From Thelonectria olida (Eukaryota > Ascomycota > Sordariomycetes > Hypocreales > Nectriaceae), in NCBI GenBank assembly GCA_020736575.1, contig JAGPYM010000005.1, positions 1,674,001 through 1,738,000 of the forward strand: a stretch of DNA of 64,000 bases. The letters are read 5' to 3'. Under the pieces are notes generated by a model that ran no database searches, had not been told where the DNA came from, and saw nothing but the letters and a program-made list of their open reading frames with translations. Positions 58,857 to 64,000 of this stretch are shown in pieces; positions within the stretch are counted from its first letter, which is position 1; the number at the start of each line of letters is the position of its first letter. The position numbers and the translations under genes are program-made.

Positions 58857-59854
58857 ATGTCGCAAATGCAAACCCTCGAGGAGAAGCACCCAGAGCTCTT
58901 CCAGCCTGATCTCAACATCGACCGCAGACAATGCAAGCGTACCGTCCCTATGCAAGTCCTCGCCCTGGGCATGTCTCGCACCGGCACATCATGTAAGTCA
59001 TTCCGCCTTCCACACAAGCCCCCCTTGTTTGCTAACGATCGACCGCCCCAGCTATGCAGCGAGCTCTCATGATCCTCGGTTACAACGACGTCTACCACGG
59101 CTTCGCCATGTTCGGCAACCCTTGCGAAGTCGAGTACTGGCAGGAAGGCCTCGAAGCAAAGTACGACCCTCAACCAGGCCAAAAGCCCTTTGGCCGCGAG
59201 CAGTTTGACCAGCTCCTCGGCCACTGCGGCGCCATCTGCGACTACCCGGCCAACGTCTTCGGCCCCGAGCTTGTGCAAGCATACCCAGATTCCAAAGTCG
59301 TCCTCGTCGAGCGCGACGTTGAGTCCTGGTACCGGAGCTTCAACGACAGCATCATCAAGACCTTTTACAACCCCGTGTGGCGGATGCTGGCCGCCGTGGG
59401 CGCGCGGTACGTCGTCGAGGTGAACTCTCTGACGACGGTGTGGGCGAAGCACGTCTTCCATGCGACGAGCAAGGAAGAGTTCCAAGGAAACGCGCGCGAG
59501 ACATATCGCGAACACTACCGGATCGTGCGGGCGACGACACCGCCGGAGCGGTTGCTCGAGTTCAGCCTGAAAGACGGGTGGGAGCCACTGTGCAAGTTCC
59601 TCGGCAAGCCGGTGCCGGATATACCGTTCCCGCACATCAACGACACAGAGTCGTTTCATGAGAAGTTGATGATCATCATGCGGAAGGCAGCTAAGGTGTT
59701 TGCGCGAAGGATGTCGTATGTTGCTACTCCTGGTTTGGTCGCTGCGGCGGCATACTTCTTCATGAAGGACGGATCGGCAAGGGAATTGGTTTCGTCGTCT
59801 TTGTCTTCGTCGGGTCTGGTAGGGTTGCGAGCATTCAGCGGACTTAGTAACTGA
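58857..59854 (+). CDS. P-loop sulfotransferase-family protein (Sulfotransfer_4 type)
   Basis: Exons 58857-58992 and 59052-59854 (59-nt intron, GTAAGT...CAG) encode 312 residues. The phosphosulfate-loop-like motif LGMSRTGTSSMQRAL is rebuilt exactly across the intron. Further family blocks are PANVFGPELVQAYPDSKVVLVERDVESWYRSF (the 3'-phosphate binding strand and helix) and the late PFPHINDTESFHEK. A hydrophobic segment near residues 275-290 (ATPGLVAAAAYFFM) may anchor the C-terminus in a membrane. These proteins are abundant in fungi and are often misnamed NAD-dependent epimerases; real substrates are unknown and sulfotransfer is inferred. It converges on CTK2 with 138 bp between stops. Confidence 0.82.
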
Positions 59855-59992
59855 GTGGTTGCTGCTGCATTCACTGACAGGGGAAACGGATTAAATCGTC
59901 AGAGACGGCGAAGAAGGTGATAGGTTGGGTATCAATGTATGGATAGACTATTGCATAGTCAACTGCAACAGAACAAGAAACGCCGAGTCTGC

Positions 59993-61373
59993 TTAATAAT
60001 GTCTCCCCCTCCCTCTGTAATGTCGTTCGCCTCGATAATATGGTCCTCCGCGTCGATGATCACCCCTATCTCTATGACCATGGCCATGATATCCTCCCCT
60101 AGGACCATGAGGGTGGTCATGTTGAGGGGGTGGCGGAACTGGTTCTTCAACCTCGACTTCGTACTCTTCGAATTCTTCCTTATAGTATTCTGAGACAACG
60201 TCTTGCTCTCCTCTCGCGGCGTCGGGATCAAATACAAAGCGCATGGTCCCGTCTTGTCCTCGCGCCGTCCGTCGACCCGATGCATCGCCAGGCCAGGAAC
60301 CCGTCGTCGCAGGTGAAGTCTCCGAGGCAGGTGTAGATGGCTGAGGATCCTCAGCTTCGCATTTCTGGCAGTAGAACAAGTAGCGAGGCTCGAAAGCCTT
60401 CTCTAGGTCATTATTTAGTCGAATCTTGATGTCAATGATCTTGTTGAGGTCAAACTGTGTGCCTAGCTTTGTCGACTTATGATGCTGGGCATATAGGTCC
60501 AAGATGTCAAGCATCGTCTCCGTGACGGCGGGGCGGTGGTATTGAGGCCTCTTAGCGGCAAACGCTTGAACTTTTTCGAGGTGTTCTTCTCTCATCAAGG
60601 CCGTGAGTTCAACGATGGCCATGACCATGGAACCGGTGGTGCGCTTGATGGGCACAAATGTCTTGTATAGGTCGAGAGACATGGCGTAGGCAGTTGTGAA
60701 GAACTCGGTGCCTGCTTCCTTTCCCAACATACTTCGAACGACTTTGACTAGCAACTTTTGGGGGTATCGAGTCCTAAAGTCAAAGCCTATCGTTTCGAGG
60801 ATCAGACGCTCGAGACAGATGATGATTTTACCAGGCGATTCGAATATCTGGGCACTGTCAGTCGAAAAGATTGCATGGCGGAGCAAGCAACATGTCATTT
60901 ACCTTGTCATCTGGTGCCGCTGGCTTCTCTGGGTTCTTAACATTGTACGCGGCCGCAAGAATCTCCTTAGACTTCTTGATGGTATCCTCCACCTTGCATG
61001 CGACAAACAAAGATGCCAGAGCTGCATCCTGGTAGTTGTATTCGGCGTCGCGAAAGTTGAGACGAAACTTATGGAAATATGTGCACGCTGTGTCGAAGGA
61101 TCGGACAGGCCTGGCGTTCCATTAGCACGCAGTTTCACTTGAGAAGAGACAAGACGGCACTCACAGTTGCAAATACTCCCTCACATTCTCGATCAATTGC
61201 ACGCCCTGCAAACGATAGCTATCCTGACGCGCTGGATCGCAGCCATTGTCTTTGAGCAGGCGCCGGATCTTGAGTTCAGTAGTGTATTGATTCGAACTGG
61301 AAATAAAGCCAGGATGGGGTCCGATCTTTGCGATGTCGCCGTTCGCTGGCCGGTCTGGGTTTGAAGGTGACAT
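59993..61373 (-). CDS. CTK2: CTD kinase complex cyclin subunit (CTDK-I beta, Ctk2)
   Basis: Exons 61373-61165, 61110-60903 and 60847-59993 (introns 54 and 55 nt) encode 423 residues. The cyclin-box region reads SFDTACTYFHKFRLNF and DAALASLFVACKVEDTIKKSKEIL, a form specific to fungal Ctk2 and cyclin K/L relatives; the second cyclin fold follows with LERLILETIGFDFRTRYP. The C-terminus is low-complexity: a Pro/Glu-rich run, then a His-rich and RGG-like tail (HRDRGDHRRGG, RGERHYRGRGRHY). Ctk2 binds the kinase Ctk1 and the fungal subunit Ctk3, and the complex phosphorylates Ser2 of the RNA polymerase II C-terminal domain in the nucleus. The open frame extends above the chosen ATG, but MSPSNP at 61373 fits the family start. 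Confidence 0.87.
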
Positions 61374-62099
61374 GGCCGGTTTGGCGGGAGCGTATTCAGT
61401 GTTGAGGTGCCACCTAGGCGGTAGTGAAAAGTGCCGTCCACTCAGGAGGGAGGTGTCTGCAACCAGTACTCTCCGAGAGATTCTTTGCAGATAGTTCTTC
61501 CGTCGCAAAGCGTCGCAACAGTCGTCAAATGGATTGCGTCGAGAGACTCAACAGGGAAGAGGGTAGCACAGGCTGTGGCGGTTGTAGCTCGGGATCTCGT
61601 GCGGATTGGACTGATATCGGATATTTCGTCGGGTTCGCGTTCAATACGTGGCGCCTATACTCAAATGAGAGATTTTGGTCGTCGAAGGAGTGATGTGTGA
61701 ATGTGGAGGTGTTCATCCAGAGATGGGCCGTCGTCGATGAAGAAGCTTCGTTGCGACAAGGCTGAAGAGTGATTGTGGCGCTAAGGCTAAGAGCTGAGCA
61801 CACGCCACACTTCCATCATCCCAAGGAAGGACGACGGGCAGCAAACTGAGCCAAATTACCTTTGTAATTTATCGACAGGCATCAGCTATGTGAATGCAAT
61901 GAAATAAGCCTAGGTAGACAATTCAAACTGTTTCTTGCGAACTTTCTGTCATGATGGGGGAACCATGGCTTATGTAATGCCCTTGGACGATCTTGGTCGG
62001 ACTATGCAAAAGCTGGTGTATTCTTGGCTCAAGCCCACCATGGATTCCGCTTCAGCCATCATCCTTCCCAGCTGGGACAGATGACGCGACTGCAACAAA
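61374..62099. other. intergenic region between divergent CTK2 and HET genes
   Basis: A 726-bp shared upstream region. No gene, repeat or clear regulatory element recognised. Confidence 0.5.
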
Positions 62100-64000
62100 A
62101 TGCGCCTTTTGCATACCAGCACGTTCCAACTAGAATACTTCCAGGGCTCAGGATGCCCTAAATACGCCATTCTCTCGCACACTTGGGGAGACGACGAGAT
62201 TCTCTTTTCCGATGTGCAGAGCAGACACTCCCGCAGCTGGCGCAAGAAGCGTGCATTTGCGAAATTGCAAGGCTGCTGCAAAAAGGCCAAGCAGAGCGGC
62301 TATGACTATGTCTGGATCGATACCTGCTGCATCGACAAGAGCAGTAGCGCTGAGTTGTCTGAATCCATCAATTCCATGTTCCTGTGGTATAATCAGTCCG
62401 ACGTGTGTTATGTCTACCTTGAAGATGCCAGCCACGACTCCCCTATACGCAACTCGCGATGGTTCACGCGGGGTTGGACCTTACAAGAGCTTATCGCACC
62501 GACGAATGTGATATTCTACGATCGGAATTGGGTCTTCATCAACGATCGATTCTCATTGGCACCAGAACTTGCAGAGATCACTGGTATTGCAGAGAACGTG
62601 CTTCGACATGGACACGCGTCGTATCCTGCTCAATGGTCACATCATACCCCAAGCAATGACTTTATCCCGCATTGTTTATCCTGTGGATCTCGGTGGTGGT
62701 CTCGGATTCACAACGATGGCCTGGCTCAGATCAGCGTCGCGCAGCGCATGTCTTGGGCTTCGAGACGAGAAACAACGAGAGAAGAGGACATTGCATATTG
62801 TCTTTTTGGCCTCTTTGACGTCAATCTACCTCTATTGTACGGAGAGGGCGAGAACGCTTTTGCCCGGCTCCAAGAAGAGATCATTAGGAGAAACGATGAC
62901 CAGTCCATCCTCGCATTCAGCCAGCAACGGCGACATAATATTCTTGCCAGTGGCCCCAATTGCTTCATGTTTGGCGACGTGTACCCGAAATGGACGCTGG
63001 GCAGCAATGTCGAGTTGATGAGCGATCATCAGTCGAAACTGTACCTGGCCAATGGGGGGCTCAGTGCTGAGATTCTGGTCTGCCCGATCCAGAACTTCAG
63101 ACCGCTAGAGGGAAACGACTATTTCGTTGGCATGTTGGATTGTGCCATGGGTGTCGATCTGCTCTCGAGGCCGGCTCTTATCCTCAAGCCAATTTCGCTT
63201 CATGAGCGTGTATTTCGGAGATTTTTGCCCGGAATTTTATGTTGTGTCGACAAACCAGGGAGAGGACGTCTGATCACAAGTGCAGCAGATGATGAAGAAA
63301 CGTGTAAGCGAATCTCAAAGACGTGTATGACGAATATTGGACGTGTCTGACTTTGAGACCTGCAATTAGTCCACTTCGATCTGAGCAAGGCCCAGCTTCA
63401 GAGAATCACAATTCTTGCCGAGTATGACCTCCGAAAAAACCCTGCAAATCAAGGAATCCCACTGTGCCTCAAACCAATAACTGATTGTGATCCCGGAACC
63501 TATGTCGTGGAGGACACTTTCCCGGAACTCATCAGCCCGACAATGTTACGGCTCAATCCAAGAGGTCTCGTCATGTTCTACAAACACGCAGCTCCACGAT
63601 TCTGTGTCGTTTGGGAAAGCAGCACTTCTTCTCAAATGCCAGATACCAGCCCTGGAGAACAAGAGCTGCTCATTTGGTGCAAAGTGTGGCCATTGCACGA
63701 GCTGAAGCGAATCATGTCTTCAACTCATGACGAGGTAACGTTTGCTCGAGAAGTTATGAGAGGCGTTCGCATCCATTCATTGGCTTTCAACTTTCTCTAC
63801 GATTTCGATAGAGCATCAAGCAAGAAGGTTGATCTGGTTCTGCTGGGGGACGTGAAGAGGCGGCAGGTTACAGGAGAAATCAAGACGGCGGATTTTCTCG
63901 GACGCATCATCCTGGAGCTCGAGATTCGGATTTGCCACGTAGATGACGATCTATTGGATTTGGGAATTAAGGACAGTTATAATCACGTAGATGGGTTTCT
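62100..64000 (+). CDS. HET-domain protein with N-terminal HET (HET-E/HET-D style), 3' end beyond window
   Basis: Exon 1 is 62100-63303, followed by a 66-nt intron (GTAAGC donor after ACG T, CTGAC branch site, TAG acceptor at 63369); exon 2 runs from 63370 open to the window end. At least 611 residues are visible. The start MRLLHTSTFQLEYF followed by YAILSHTWGDDEILFSDV is the standard N-terminus of this HET class; the next boxes are GYDYVWIDTCCIDKSSSAELSESINSM and SRWFTRGWTLQELIAP, then EEDIAYCLFGLFDVNLPLLYGEGE. The rest is beta-rich and has no named domain. Without the intron the frame would stop at 63350. Expected role: cell death on non-self recognition, or another immune-like function. Confidence 0.85.

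Overview
The window is nuclear DNA of a filamentous ascomycete (Pezizomycotina), most likely a Sordariomycete. The evidence is the gene content (ENA-type Na+ P-ATPase, Zn2Cys6 regulator, HET-domain proteins, RNAi chaperone subunit Arb1) and the gene structure: short introns of about 48-180 nt with GTAAGT/GTATGT-type donors, CTAAC/CTGAC branch points and CAG/TAG acceptors, plus CT-rich leaders before ATGs. The species cannot be named from the sequence alone. All exon boundaries below were derived by hand from open frames, splice signals and family knowledge.

Layout. 1-1508 (-): 5' part of arb1, running off the left edge. 3291-3622 (-): small unknown gene with a frameshift. 7128-8423 (+): inositol polyphosphate kinase. 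9387-10942 (+): mRNA 3'-end factor CLP1. 14639-18065 (+): Na+/K+ efflux ATPase of the ENA type. 18066-27822: almost 10 kb of gene-poor DNA whose only gene I can support is a tiny three-exon metallothionein at 24463-24749. 27823-30342 (+): large HET-domain protein. 31198-32684 (+): Sec14-like lipid transfer protein with an unusual tail. 33161-33864 (-): MDP-1-like HAD phosphatase, frameshifted. 35849-38276 (+): Zn2Cys6 regulator. 39180-40148 (+) and 40261-41739 (-): convergent NAD-dependent epimerase/dehydrogenase and FMN-dependent 2-hydroxyacid dehydrogenase. 42650-44157 (-): Git3/cAMP-receptor-like GPCR. 45615-47762 (-): decayed coding relic. 47872-49573 (+): secreted type-B carboxylesterase. 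49788-50645 (-): orphan protein. 51406-51999 (+): ELO-like membrane protein. 53471-54647 (+): POM33/TMEM33 protein with a 16-nt micro-exon. 55567-57450 (+): PTEN-like phosphatase. 58857-59854 (+): P-loop sulfotransferase-family protein. 59993-61373 (-): CTDK-I cyclin subunit CTK2. 62100-64000 (+): second HET-domain protein, running off the right edge.

Most genes are unrelated housekeeping or signalling loci. Two sets may work together: the regulator/epimerase/FMN-dehydrogenase block (35.8-41.7 kb) could be a small hydroxyacid catabolic cluster, and IPMK, PTEN and the Sec14-like protein all touch phosphoinositide or inositol phosphate metabolism, although they are not clustered. I found no convincing new multi-gene defence or mobile system. 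The best leads are the cryptic metallothionein, five QT motifs in the Sec14-like tail that resemble dynein light chain (LC8) sites, a carboxylesterase that has lost its usual catalytic Glu, an ELO-like protein with a distorted histidine box, and two apparent single-base homopolymer frameshifts that may be assembly errors.
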